Source of the DNA: Bacteroidota bacterium
GTDB taxonomy: Bacteria; Bacteroidota; Ignavibacteria; Kapaibacteriales; UBA2268
Assembly: GCA_021780815.1 (NCBI GenBank)
Contig: JAJXYC010000015.1
Span: 337,796-401,795, forward strand
Length of the DNA: 64,000 bases
Direction: 5' to 3'
Every line of letters starts with the position of its first letter. Position 1 is the first letter of the stretch. Under the pieces are notes generated by a model. The model was not told where the DNA came from. It did no database searches and saw only the letters and a list, made by a program, of their open reading frames with translations. Position numbers and translations under genes: made by a program. Below are positions 40,110 to 50,455 of this stretch, piece by piece.

Positions 40110-40685
40110 ATGAAAAAATTATTAACTTTTTGCACATTCGCACTTCTTCTTGGTAGCTCTGTTTTGAATTATAATGCAGTAGCAAAACCTTCCGAAATAG
40201 CAAAGAATTTCGCCCCATTAAAAAAACAAATGGTAAACTTTGAATTAGGTGTAAGATATATAAAACTTGCAAATTCATGGCGAGAAAATGGCGACAACAA
40301 ACTTTGTTACGAATATTTAATGAAAAGTTATATGATTCTGTCAAATTATGCAACAAACTACTGGACTGGTTATTTATATGAAAGTCTTGGTTATTTCTAC
40401 AAAGATGCAGGCGAGAATGAAAAAGCTCTAATGTATTTTATTAAAGCTAATCGTGTTTACCAAGTTTATGGTGGAACAGATGACGGCAATGGAAGTGATG
40501 CCGCAATGGCTGAACAAGTTTTAAACTTAAAAGAAAGCAAATCAAGTCCCCTCGATGAAAAGGGAGAAGGAAATGAAATACTCCCAGAAAAAGTCAGCAA
40601 GAGCGATGGAGACCACGCATCAGTAAAGAAAATGCTGCTTAATAAACTTGATGAACTCATTAAAGTTGCTAATAAATTAGATTAA
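40110..40685 (+). CDS. Secreted TPR-like protein
   Basis: Signal peptide; TPR-like ELGVRYIKLANSWRENGDNKLCYEYLMKSY...GYLYESLGYFYKDAGENEKALMYFIKANRVYQVYGG. Confidence 0.75.
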   Translation: MKKLLTFCTFALLLGSSVLNYNAVAKPSEIAKNFAPLKKQMVNFELGVRYIKLANSWRENGDNKLCYEYLMKSYMILSNYATNYWTGYLYESLGYFYKDAGENEKALMYFIKANRVYQVYGGTDDGNGSDAAMAEQVLNLKESKSSPLDEKGEGNEILPEKVSKSDGDHASVKKMLLNKLDELIKVANKLD

Positions 40686-40725
40686 TTTTAACTAATGAAT
40701 TTGTATCATAAACAAAAAAGGAAAA

Positions 40726-41859
40726 ATGAAAAATTTAGGTTTAATTATTATATCTTTAATTTTAGCAGTAAGTTACAACTTAGAATGCCAGCCATCTTAT
40801 CCAAGCAAACATCTATCTCATTCTTACGAAAAAGAACTGGGTCGCAGATTTATTAAACTTGGCTTTTCTTGGTATTCATTAAAAGACTATGATAAATCCG
40901 AGTTCTATCTAAAAAAAGGTTTATCTCTTGCTACTGCATATAAAGATTATTATTGGCAAGGAGTTGCTTATGAAACTCTTGGAAGATTAAATTACAAAGA
41001 AGGAAATCCAGACGATGCTTTATTGTTCCTGAGGCAAGCACAGGCAATGTATGATAGATATGGCTATCTTGCGAATGAAGAAGGCAGCAATTCTGCAGTA
41101 AGTTATTATATAAAATTAATCGAAATGACAAATGAAATTTCATATAATAATTTTAATTCTGACCCTGATGCAATAGTAACAGCTGGCGACAACAATTTTC
41201 ATAACAATAGTCTAGACAAAAAACTACAAGATATTTCAGATAAATATGATAATTTAATTGCAAAATATAGTGAACTTGAACAAAATTACAATAACCTTGC
41301 AAATTCAAACGATAACTTGATGCAAATGATTGCTTCACTAAATAAAAATATTATTTCTCTAATTGAACAAATTACTAATTTAATTGCTAAACTCAATGTT
41401 CCACAAAATACTGCTACCACCTTGTCTCAACAACCGAATTCAAATAATATGGAACCTATACAAATCTTTGTTTCCGATAGAATAATTTCTTTCAATTCTC
41501 AAATAGGTATCGGAACGGTGATGTATATGGATTCCAAGATAAAAATTAATGATTATGAATTTGGACCTTTTGTAATGTATGGACGAGACAAACAATTATT
41601 AACTACTGAATATGGTCTTATGGCTTCAAGAATTACATACAAAGGCGACAGTTGGGATGTTCCCGTTGATGTAAATATTGGATTTAATAACAAAGGATTT
41701 TCTTTTGCTGACGCAAGTATTTCAGTAAGATATTTTTTCAGAAACTTTGTTGGAATTTATGCAAAAGTCGGATATAATCTTTCTGACATTATAGTTTCAA
41801 GTACTTCACAAAACATACAATACTCGGTAGTGCATCTGGGTTTATATTTTAGCTATTAG
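40726..41859 (+). CDS. Secreted TPR-like protein with coiled coil and C-terminal barrel-like domain; paralogue of the preceding gene
   Basis: ELGRRFIKLGFSWYSLKDYDKSEFYLKKGL...GVAYETLGRLNYKEGNPDDALLFLRQAQAMYDRYGY aligns with the upstream gene; C-terminal aromatic-ended beta strands (VVHLGLYFSY). Confidence 0.75.
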   Translation: MKNLGLIIISLILAVSYNLECQPSYPSKHLSHSYEKELGRRFIKLGFSWYSLKDYDKSEFYLKKGLSLATAYKDYYWQGVAYETLGRLNYKEGNPDDALLFLRQAQAMYDRYGYLANEEGSNSAVSYYIKLIEMTNEISYNNFNSDPDAIVTAGDNNFHNNSLDKKLQDISDKYDNLIAKYSELEQNYNNLANSNDNLMQMIASLNKNIISLIEQITNLIAKLNVPQNTATTLSQQPNSNNMEPIQIFVSDRIISFNSQIGIGTVMYMDSKIKINDYEFGPFVMYGRDKQLLTTEYGLMASRITYKGDSWDVPVDVNIGFNNKGFSFADASISVRYFFRNFVGIYAKVGYNLSDIIVSSTSQNIQYSVVHLGLYFSY

Positions 41860-41884
41860 AAATACACTCCTAATTATAAAATAG

Positions 41885-41912
41885 AAAACCTCTCATTTTC
41901 TTGAGAGGTTTT
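41885..41912. terminator. Bidirectional terminator hairpin between convergent genes
   Basis: aaaacctctca ... tgagaggtttt. Confidence 0.85.
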
Positions 41913-41935
41913 TATTATTATTATGTTATTAATAT

Positions 41936-44900
41936 CTATACTTCCTGGGCAATTTCTTGTTGAATATTGTCAGTATTATGTTTACGCTCTTTAGCAAAAA
42001 TATAGTATAAAGTAGGAATAACATAAATAGTAAGTAAAGTAGAAGCAACAATACCGCCAATAGTAACAATACCAAGAGGTTGTCTCATTTCAACACCTGC
42101 ATCACCTATTCCCATTGCTAATGGTAAAGAAGCAAGAGATAATGCAGCATTTGCCATAATAATTGGTTTTAACTTAGTAACTGAAGCAAAAATAATCGCT
42201 TCTTTAACTTTTTTGCCTTGTTCTCTAACTAATTGATTGACAAAATCAAGTATTAAAATGGCGTTATTTACAACAATTCCCGTAAGCATAATAATACCCA
42301 TCAATGCTGTAATGCCTAATGGAGTGTTAGTAAAATAGCAAGCTATAACCACACCAATTAATCCAAGTGGCACAGTCATCATAATATAAAGTGGTTGAAT
42401 AAAACTTTCAAGCATAGCGGCAAGTAATAAATATGTAAGTAAAATACCAACAAAGAATGCAAATATTAAGTCAGTCATCATTTGTTTGAATAATTTTGTA
42501 CTTCCCCCATAAGCAAAACCATATCCAAAAGGTAATTTAATTTCACCCAATCTTTTATCAATTTCTGATGTTACGTTTCCCAAAGGAACACCCGGAGCAG
42601 GAGCACCTGTAAATTGGACAGTTTTAAATTTATCACGGTGCAAAATTTTAGTTGGACCAGGAGTTAAAACAATATCTGTAAGTTCTGATAATTTAAAAAC
42701 ACCTGCTTTTGTAACAATTGGAATATCCTTAATTTTTTCAGGCGAATCAATTGAATTATTAGTTAATTTAATTGTTAAATCGTATTCTTCGTTGTTTTTA
42801 TCATCTTTAAATTTAGAAGTGGACATACCTTCAATTGAAGTTCTAATTGTAAAAGCTAAGTCAGAAACATTCAAACCAAGTTCAGCAAGTTTATCCCGCT
42901 TTGGATAAAGAGTCATTTCAGGCTTTCCTATTCTCGTTGATTGTTCAAAGTTAATAAGTCCAGGAATATCCTTTAATTTTTTATAAACTTTGTCAGCTAT
43001 TTTTTGAATTTCATTTTCATTTTGACCAAGGACATAAAATTCAATTGGACTACCTTGCGAAGTTTGTTGTCCTGCCGAAACATTGATTTTAACATCTGGA
43101 ACATTTACAAGTTCTTTAGTAAATTCATCTGTAAGAGTATTAATATCTTTCTTCCGTTCTTTTCTATCAGTTAAATAAATTGTCATTACAGCAAGGTTTG
43201 AACCTAAATCTACTTGACTTGATTTACCAATATCGGTTACTGTTTGTAGTACTTCTGGATGTTTCTTTAAAATATTTTCAATTTCTTTAATTTTTTCAGA
43301 AGTTGTTTCCAAATTAGTGCCTGTTGGCAACTCAATTGTAGCAGTAGCGATACCTTGGTCAAAAGTAGGCTGGAATTCAAAGCCTAATTTACTTCCAAAA
43401 ACAAAAAGAACAAATAAGAAAAGCAAAATAGAAGATAGAACAGTTAAAAGAGCCATCTTTTTATTCTTCAAAACAACTTTCATTGACTTTTCATAAATAC
43501 TTTCAAAGTAATAATCAACCTTTTCCTCCATAAATTTCTGAAAAGCATTTTTCTTTTTCTTCTTATCCGTGAAAAATTTTGATGCTAACATAGGAGTAAG
43601 AATAAAAGAATATAAAAGCGAGAATAGTGTTGTGAAAGTTGCTGATAAAGCCAAAGCTCGCAAGAATTGTCCAACAATACTTGATAAATTTGCTAATGGA
43701 ATAAATACAACAAGATTAGTTAAAGTTGAAGCTAAAACTGCAACTATAACTTCGTTTGTCCCTTTAATAGAAGCATCAAAAGTGCTATAACCCATTTCTT
43801 TATAGCGGAAAACATTTTCAATAATAACAATAGAATTTGCTACCAACACCCCGATTGTAACAGAAATACCTAACAAGGTCATAATATTTAAATCTAACCC
43901 CCACACTTGCAAGAGCAAAAATGAAGATACCACCGATGTAGGCATTGTAATTGCGGCAATTAAAGTTGACCTTAAATCGTGTAAAAAAACGAACAAAACC
44001 AATGCTGTAAGTAAAACACCAAGATAAATATTACCTAATGTATCATTAACACTACTTTCAACGAAAGCAGCTGATTCACGAACAACTTTTAATTCCATTC
44101 CTGGTGGAAGTTTTGCAAGAATATCTGGTAAAACTGCTTTTGTTTTATTTACTATGTCCACAACATTTCCATCTGGACTTTTAATAAGTCCTAAACGGAT
44201 AGCATTATCATAACGGCGGTGATTTTTCACATCTAAAAAAGCAGACATAAGTGAAATTTTCTTGCCTGTATCAGCAACTTGTGCAAATTCACGTAATTTC
44301 TTTAAACCAAATGGAGTTGGAATATCTGTATTCAAAATAGTAGAAATAGAATCGTATTGTCCTTTTAAGCGAACAGAGTATTCTTGATTGCCAATACTAA
44401 AAGTACCCCCTGGTATATCGTAGTTTTGAGCACTAATAGCACCCATAAGTGCAGGTAAAGAAAGCATATTTTCATACACAGTTCTATCGTTAAGTTTCAC
44501 TTGTATTTCACGTTCTTGACCACCGCTAATTGTAACATTTGCCACACCTTTAATTTGTGATAATCTATCTCTTACAACTTTATCGGCATAATCATATAGT
44601 TGTATTGGACTTACATCGCCACTTAAAACAATATCAGCAACAGGAGTTGCTCTTAAATCAACTTTTGTAACAATTGGCTTTTTTGCGTCTGTGGGTAAAT
44701 CGTTAATTATTTGGTCAATTTTATCTTTTACCTCTTGATTTGCAACATCAACATCTTTGTTCAAATCAAATTGAACAATAATTATAGAAACACCATCAAG
44801 AGAATAGGAATCTATATCATCTATTCCTTCTATTGTTGTTACAGCATCTTCTAACTTCTTTGTTACGAGAGTTTCAATTTCTTTTGGTCCAGCGCCTGGA

Positions 44901-45052
44901 TAAACAGTTTGTATTGTAACATAAGGTATTTTCACATCAGGCATTAAATTCATACTTAATGTGCGAAGAGCAAGGTACCCGAAAAATGAGAGTACAATTA
45001 CAATTACAATCATAAATACAGGACGTTTTACCGATAAATCAGCTACACCCAT
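41936..45052 (-). CDS. RND efflux transporter, AcrB/MexB family permease
   Basis: SVKRPVFMIVIVIVLSFFGYLALRTLSMNLMPDVKIPYV; 1038 aa; DxxxD-type TM signature region. Confidence 0.95.
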   Translation of the reverse strand: MGVADLSVKRPVFMIVIVIVLSFFGYLALRTLSMNLMPDVKIPYVTIQTVYPGAGPKEIETLVTKKLEDAVTTIEGIDDIDSYSLDGVSIIIVQFDLNKDVDVANQEVKDKIDQIINDLPTDAKKPIVTKVDLRATPVADIVLSGDVSPIQLYDYADKVVRDRLSQIKGVANVTISGGQEREIQVKLNDRTVYENMLSLPALMGAISAQNYDIPGGTFSIGNQEYSVRLKGQYDSISTILNTDIPTPFGLKKLREFAQVADTGKKISLMSAFLDVKNHRRYDNAIRLGLIKSPDGNVVDIVNKTKAVLPDILAKLPPGMELKVVRESAAFVESSVNDTLGNIYLGVLLTALVLFVFLHDLRSTLIAAITMPTSVVSSFLLLQVWGLDLNIMTLLGISVTIGVLVANSIVIIENVFRYKEMGYSTFDASIKGTNEVIVAVLASTLTNLVVFIPLANLSSIVGQFLRALALSATFTTLFSLLYSFILTPMLASKFFTDKKKKKNAFQKFMEEKVDYYFESIYEKSMKVVLKNKKMALLTVLSSILLFLFVLFVFGSKLGFEFQPTFDQGIATATIELPTGTNLETTSEKIKEIENILKKHPEVLQTVTDIGKSSQVDLGSNLAVMTIYLTDRKERKKDINTLTDEFTKELVNVPDVKINVSAGQQTSQGSPIEFYVLGQNENEIQKIADKVYKKLKDIPGLINFEQSTRIGKPEMTLYPKRDKLAELGLNVSDLAFTIRTSIEGMSTSKFKDDKNNEEYDLTIKLTNNSIDSPEKIKDIPIVTKAGVFKLSELTDIVLTPGPTKILHRDKFKTVQFTGAPAPGVPLGNVTSEIDKRLGEIKLPFGYGFAYGGSTKLFKQMMTDLIFAFFVGILLTYLLLAAMLESFIQPLYIMMTVPLGLIGVVIACYFTNTPLGITALMGIIMLTGIVVNNAILILDFVNQLVREQGKKVKEAIIFASVTKLKPIIMANAALSLASLPLAMGIGDAGVEMRQPLGIVTIGGIVASTLLTIYVIPTLYYIFAKERKHNTDNIQQEIAQEV

Positions 45053-45060
45053 TTTGACTC

Positions 45061-46104
45061 CTATTCTTGAATTTTAACTTTAATACCATTTGTCAATAAA
45101 TTGACACCTTCCGAAATAATTTTATCATTTGGTTTTAACCCAGAGATAATTTCTACTTGGTCACCTTGTGCTTTACCAATCTGCACTTCTTGTGCAGTTG
45201 CCGTATTCCCATCAGCTAGATAAACATAGTTCTTACCAGATATCAAGGCAATAGCACTCCTTGGTATAACTATGGCTTGTGGATTGTTGTAATAAACAAA
45301 TGATATTTCAACCGTCATTCCAACTTTTAATTCATGCTTTGGATTAGGAAATTCTGCTTCAATTTTAAAAGCTTTTCTCATTTGGTCTTGCGCCAATGCA
45401 ACTTCTGAAATATGACCTTTATATACCTTATCGTTTAACTTAATTTCAACTCCCATTCCATTTTTAATGTATTGTAATTCTTGGTCATTAACCCAAAATA
45501 TTGCTTTCATCTTGTCAATTTGTGCAACTGTGAATAATTTGTCTCCGTTTTTAACTTTTTGACCTTCTTCAACATTTTTTTCTACGATTAGTCCACTGAT
45601 AGGTGATTCTACGAAAAGCATTTGTTTTAATGATTCATAATTTCTTTTTGCTACTAAATATTGTGTTTCTGTATTATCAAAATTTTGTTGAGATGTTTCT
45701 CCCCCAGCAAGTAAAGCTTTCATTCTATCATACATCTTCTTCAAATTATCAAAACTTACTTTTGCTTGTTCAAATTGTAAAGCAGGATTATCAGTAGGAA
45801 ATTCTACAACAACTTGATTTTCTTTAACAGCAGCACCAACTTTAAATGAAAACTTTTCAACTTTGTCCCCTACCATTGATGTTACAACAGATTGACGGTA
45901 ACCTTCAAGTGTGGACATATAATTGAACCTTAAAGTTAAATCTTGTTGAGAAATATTCATTACTCTTACAGGAACCCCTTGTTCTTTGCGGATTTCATCC
46001 ATACTTTTAGATGCTACTTTTTGCTTTTGACCGCAAGATTGAATTAAAAATGCTGAAATGACAAGTATAATGCCAAGTTTCATAAATTTTGTGTAATTAC
46101 TCAT
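45061..46104 (-). CDS. RND efflux periplasmic adaptor (MFP)
   Basis: Lipobox LIQSCGQK; VVTSMVGDKVEKFSFKVGAAVKENQVVVEF; SPISGLIVEKNVEEGQKVKNGDKLFTVA. Confidence 0.93.
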   Translation of the reverse strand: MSNYTKFMKLGIILVISAFLIQSCGQKQKVASKSMDEIRKEQGVPVRVMNISQQDLTLRFNYMSTLEGYRQSVVTSMVGDKVEKFSFKVGAAVKENQVVVEFPTDNPALQFEQAKVSFDNLKKMYDRMKALLAGGETSQQNFDNTETQYLVAKRNYESLKQMLFVESPISGLIVEKNVEEGQKVKNGDKLFTVAQIDKMKAIFWVNDQELQYIKNGMGVEIKLNDKVYKGHISEVALAQDQMRKAFKIEAEFPNPKHELKVGMTVEISFVYYNNPQAIVIPRSAIALISGKNYVYLADGNTATAQEVQIGKAQGDQVEIISGLKPNDKIISEGVNLLTNGIKVKIQE

Positions 46105-46130
46105 TTTATAACTCCAAATTATATTCTTAT

Positions 46131-47552
46131 TTAGTTTTCAACTTTTATTTTAAAATACTTTTTATCTAAATTTCCAGTCAAATTATTAATTTCGTCAATT
46201 GTTGAAATATACTGATAAACAGTTTGCAAACGATTAGTTTTTGCTTGCCGCAAAGCTAAATCTGAATTTTCAATTTCTAATTGATTACCTGTCCCTTCTT
46301 TATATCTTAATTGAGAAATATCATAAGCTCGTTGAGCAAGATCTATATTTCTATTTTGCGCTTCTATATTTGCTTGGATTTTTTTAATTTCAGTTAATTT
46401 TGATTTAATTTGAGCAGTTATAAAATCTTTATATTGACTAATACTTTCGTCAGTTTTCATAACAGCGATTTTATCTTGTTCTACTATTCTGGAAGTACGG
46501 AATCCGTTAAATAAATTAATCGAAAAGTTCAATCCAATCATAGATTGACGGTAATTTTGAAAGTTCAAATTATCAGCAGTTCCTTGGAAAGAATAATTCC
46601 CAAATGCCGCAATTGTTGGATAATAATTCGCAACATCTAAATCAATCAGGGCATTGTTAAAATTACGAGAATATTTCATTGTTTGCAAATCAAAGTTATT
46701 GTCTAAAGCCAATTTGATATATTCATCTTCAGATAAAAGTTGTTTATCCTCGTATTTCAATTCACCTTCAAGATTAATTTCTTCGCTTTGGTCAAGTCCT
46801 AATACCAATTTAAGATTATTTTTGGCAGTTTCTAAATTACTTTCCATTTGGTAAACTGTAGGTCGTATGTTTTCAACTTGTACTTCTGCCCTTAAAGCAT
46901 CGAATTCAGCTACCATGCCTTGTTTTTGCAAAGCTTTGACATTATCAAAATTCTTTTGAGCATTTTCAAAACTTTCCTTTGTAATTTTTAATATTTCTTG
47001 CGACAACAAAGTACCGTAAAATGCTTTCTTTGTATTTAACACAGTGGTTGAAATTTTACTTATTAAAGATTCACGAGCAAGTTGTTCATATACACCTGCT
47101 GAACTGATACCTTGGAAAACAGCAGAACTAAAAAGAATTTGTTGTAATTGAACAGTTGTGCTATAACTATTTGCAAGTGTAAAGGATTGTAAAATATCTT
47201 GAACAGGCAAATATTTGCTTTTGTCTTCAGGCAACAATTTCTCTTTAAACAGTATCCCATAAGCGGCATTTGTTAAAAGCGAATAAAAGTCAGGGAAAGC
47301 CATCATAGGCTTTTGAAGGAAATGTGAAAATTGTGCTGTAAAATCAAGCGTAGGATAAGCATATCCATAAGCTTCTTTAACAGCGGAACGAGCCCTATCA
47401 AGCTCTAATGTTGCAATTTTTATATCTTTATTACTGTTTATTGCAATCGTTATTGCACTATCAAGTGTAATATCCCTTGCAATTACATTCTGCACAATAA
47501 AAGAAGAAAAAACAATTACAGAAAATAGGAATAATTTTAATTGTGTTTGCAT
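46131..47552 (-). CDS. TolC family outer membrane efflux protein
   Basis: Signal peptide; repeated LDSAITIAINSNKDIKIATLELDRARSAVKEAYGYAYPTLD; QLRYKEGTGNQLEIENSDLALRQAKTNRLQ. Confidence 0.93.
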   Translation of the reverse strand: MQTQLKLFLFSVIVFSSFIVQNVIARDITLDSAITIAINSNKDIKIATLELDRARSAVKEAYGYAYPTLDFTAQFSHFLQKPMMAFPDFYSLLTNAAYGILFKEKLLPEDKSKYLPVQDILQSFTLANSYSTTVQLQQILFSSAVFQGISSAGVYEQLARESLISKISTTVLNTKKAFYGTLLSQEILKITKESFENAQKNFDNVKALQKQGMVAEFDALRAEVQVENIRPTVYQMESNLETAKNNLKLVLGLDQSEEINLEGELKYEDKQLLSEDEYIKLALDNNFDLQTMKYSRNFNNALIDLDVANYYPTIAAFGNYSFQGTADNLNFQNYRQSMIGLNFSINLFNGFRTSRIVEQDKIAVMKTDESISQYKDFITAQIKSKLTEIKKIQANIEAQNRNIDLAQRAYDISQLRYKEGTGNQLEIENSDLALRQAKTNRLQTVYQYISTIDEINNLTGNLDKKYFKIKVEN

Positions 47553-47594
47553 AGATTTTTATATTTTTTTTAACATCTTATATTATTTGCAATT

Positions 47595-48257
47595 TTAAAA
47601 TTCACTTTTTTTATTCTGACAAATTTCAGTTCTCGCTTGACTTCCCTTTTCAGTAAGTAATCCTGTCATTAAAATATTTAAAATTCCGTCCATTATATCT
47701 TTTTCACTCATTGGAATTTCAGAAATTATTTCGGGAGTTAAAATATTGTCAATCGTAAAATAATGGATAAAATAAACAAGTTCAGGGTTTACATCTCTCC
47801 TCAAATATCCAGATTCTTGACCTATCTTGAAAAGAATACTAAAATAACTCCTGATTTTCGCTCGGCGATATTCTCTTAAATTATTCCAAATTAGAGGGTA
47901 ATGCTTTTTCAAATCCGCCAAAAATGGAGTTGATAAAATATAAAATATCTGTTTTACTGCTTCCATCAGTTCATGGAACAACTCAAGAAAATCTACTGTT
48001 TCTTTCGTTTCTTTCAATTTGCTAAATATGTTTATCCATTGACTATCAAAAATTAATTTAGAGTAATTGATGATTTCAATCACCATTTCTTCTTTACTCT
48101 TAAATACTTCATACAAAGTTTTCTTGCTAATACCTGATTCAGCAGCAATCGTTTCGGTAGTAATATTTTTTATTCCTTTTGTTCTAAATAACTCAATTGT
48201 GTTATTTAAAATCCTATCTTTAATATCTGAACCTGTTGCAAAAATCAAGTTATCCAT
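47595..48257 (-). CDS. TetR/AcrR family transcriptional regulator
   Basis: DRILNNTIELFRTKGIKNITTETIAAESGISKKTLYEVFKSKEEMVIEI. Confidence 0.93.
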   Translation of the reverse strand: MDNLIFATGSDIKDRILNNTIELFRTKGIKNITTETIAAESGISKKTLYEVFKSKEEMVIEIINYSKLIFDSQWINIFSKLKETKETVDFLELFHELMEAVKQIFYILSTPFLADLKKHYPLIWNNLREYRRAKIRSYFSILFKIGQESGYLRRDVNPELVYFIHYFTIDNILTPEIISEIPMSEKDIMDGILNILMTGLLTEKGSQARTEICQNKKSEF

Positions 48258-48380
48258 TTACTAAACCAAAAAAACTAAAAAAACTAAATTTCAAAAAATA
48301 GTTTACGAATTAATAAAAAAAATGTTGCAAAAGGGGAAAAGTATTTTTTTTGCATTTATTTATTTAATTTTGAAAAAATA

Positions 48381-48420
48381 AAAACATTAAAACATTAAAA
48401 CATTAAAACATTAAAACATT
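48381..48420. repeat. Tandem repeat, five perfect copies of the 8-mer AAAACATT
   Basis: Read directly; ends 12 bp before the permease ATG at 48433. Confidence 0.97.
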
Positions 48421-48432
48421 AAAATCACAAAA

Positions 48433-50412
48433 ATGAACATTTTCCAAACGTTAAAAACTGTAATATTTGGCAAAAACAAAAATCCACTTGATTCCAATGC
48501 TTTTCATAATTTAACTTTAATTGCCTTTTTTGCTTGGGTAGGGTTAGGTTCTGATGGTCTTTCATCTTCGTGTTATGGACCATCTGAGATAATGTATGCT
48601 TTAAGTCAACATACGTATTTAAGTTTTATTATAGGGCTTGCTACCGTCTTAACTATTTTTATAATTAGTTCAAGTTACACACAAATAATAGAACTTTTCC
48701 CAACAGGTGGAGGAGGCTATTTAGTAGCGAGTAAGCTATTATCTCCAAACATAGGAATGATTTCAGGCTCGGCATTATTAATTGATTATGTATTAACAAT
48801 TTCAGTATCAATCGCCAGTGGTACAGATGCTTTATTTAGTTTTCTACCTACCCAGTACCAAAGTTACAAAGTGCTGTTTTCAATTTTGATTCTGATTATA
48901 TTAATAACCCTCAATATTCGAGGAGTGAAAGAATCCGTAATGACTTTGCTCCCTGTATTTTTATTTTTCGTTATAACCCATCTTTTTATTATAGTGTATG
49001 GGTTATTTATGCAGACATCAAATTTACCAGCAATAACAACCAAAACATACAGCGACATAGGAAAAACATATACGCAGCTTGGGGCATTTGGTCTTATTTT
49101 TCTTATTATGCACGCATATTCAATGGGAGCAGGCTCTTATACAGGTATAGAAGCTGTTAGTAATGGCTTGCCTATTCTCCGTGAACCCAAAGTGCATACT
49201 GCAAAAAAGGTAATGTTACTGATGTCCTTTTCGTTGTCGTTTTTTGTCTTTGGTTTATTAACTTTGTACTTATTGTATAATGTAAAATTTGTGCCCGGAC
49301 AAACTTTAAACGCTTCATTATTCAATATTGTAACTAGTTCTTGGTCGCCAACGGTAGCTTCTATATTTGTAATTTTTACTTTAATTTCAGAAGGAGCAAT
49401 ATTATATATTGCCGCTCAAACTGGATTTATTGACGGTCCTCGTGTTTTATCTAATATGGCTTTGGATAGATGGGTACCAACTAAATTTGCTTCACTTAGC
49501 GATAGATTAGTTACTCAAAATGGCGTTTTATTAATGGGTATATCGGCATTTTTACTTATATGGCTAACAGATAACAACGTTACTTATTTAATTGTTTTAT
49601 ATAGTATTAACGTTTTTTTGACTTTTTCTCTTTCTCAAATTGGGATGGTTCGCCATTGGCTAAAAGTGCGACATAAAGAAAAGAAAATATTAGGAAGAAT
49701 TACTATCAATTTTATTGGTGCCGCTTTAACAATTCTCATTTTGATTTCCGTAATTATTGTAAAATTCCACGAAGGTGGTTGGATTACTCTTGTCATAACA
49801 TCAGGTGTTGCTTCTCTCGCATTTGTGATACATAAACATTACAAAAAAACTGGTGAAATTATAAAAGATCTTGACACCAAACTTCTAGATTTAAACCAAT
49901 CAGCATTAGAATTTCAAAAAGATGAATCTGCTTTAAAAGCAATTCCATACAATAAAAATGGGAAAACCGCAGTTCTTTTCGTAAATGGATTTTCAGGAAT
50001 TGGTATCCACTCTCTTTTAAGCAGTATGAGGCTTTTTGATAATACTTTTAAAAACTATGTTTTCGTAGAAATTGGTATGATCGATGCCGGTGTATTTAAA
50101 GGCACCGAAGAAATTGTTGCTTTACAAAATAAAATTGAATCTGATGTACAACAATATGTTTCGTTTGTTAATCATCTCGGATTTTATGCAGAAGGCTTTA
50201 CTGCAGTCGGTCTGGATATTGTACAAGAAACTTTAAAGATAGTCCCTGAAATAGTTGAACGTTTCCCAAATTCTATCTTTTTCGGCGGTCAAATAGTATT
50301 CAAAAAAGAAACATTTTTTACTCGGCAATTGCATAACCATACTGTCTTTTCAATTCAAAAAGAGCTTTACCATCAAGGTTACCAATTTGTTATTTTGCCA
50401 ATTAAATTATAA
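48433..50412 (+). CDS. APC-superfamily permease with large cytoplasmic C-terminus (KimA/YdaO-like)
   Basis: GLGSDGLSSSCYGPSEIMYAL, GGGGYLVASKLL, 11-12 TM helices, soluble ~170-aa tail. Confidence 0.75.
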   Translation: MNIFQTLKTVIFGKNKNPLDSNAFHNLTLIAFFAWVGLGSDGLSSSCYGPSEIMYALSQHTYLSFIIGLATVLTIFIISSSYTQIIELFPTGGGGYLVASKLLSPNIGMISGSALLIDYVLTISVSIASGTDALFSFLPTQYQSYKVLFSILILIILITLNIRGVKESVMTLLPVFLFFVITHLFIIVYGLFMQTSNLPAITTKTYSDIGKTYTQLGAFGLIFLIMHAYSMGAGSYTGIEAVSNGLPILREPKVHTAKKVMLLMSFSLSFFVFGLLTLYLLYNVKFVPGQTLNASLFNIVTSSWSPTVASIFVIFTLISEGAILYIAAQTGFIDGPRVLSNMALDRWVPTKFASLSDRLVTQNGVLLMGISAFLLIWLTDNNVTYLIVLYSINVFLTFSLSQIGMVRHWLKVRHKEKKILGRITINFIGAALTILILISVIIVKFHEGGWITLVITSGVASLAFVIHKHYKKTGEIIKDLDTKLLDLNQSALEFQKDESALKAIPYNKNGKTAVLFVNGFSGIGIHSLLSSMRLFDNTFKNYVFVEIGMIDAGVFKGTEEIVALQNKIESDVQQYVSFVNHLGFYAEGFTAVGLDIVQETLKIVPEIVERFPNSIFFGGQIVFKKETFFTRQLHNHTVFSIQKELYHQGYQFVILPIKL

Positions 50413-50432
50413 CAATTTAATTGGCAAAATAA
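50390..50432. terminator. 19-bp perfect inverted repeat overlapping the permease stop codon
   Basis: tattttgccaattaaatt / ataac / aatttaattggcaaaata; left arm is coding sequence. Confidence 0.7.
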
Positions 50433-50455
50433 AGTTATTATAAGTCTATTGTGGC

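Noticed and set aside
48270-48300. aaaaaaactaaaaaaacta near-repeat upstream of tetR
   Set aside because: Short, imperfect A-rich sequence expected at this base composition
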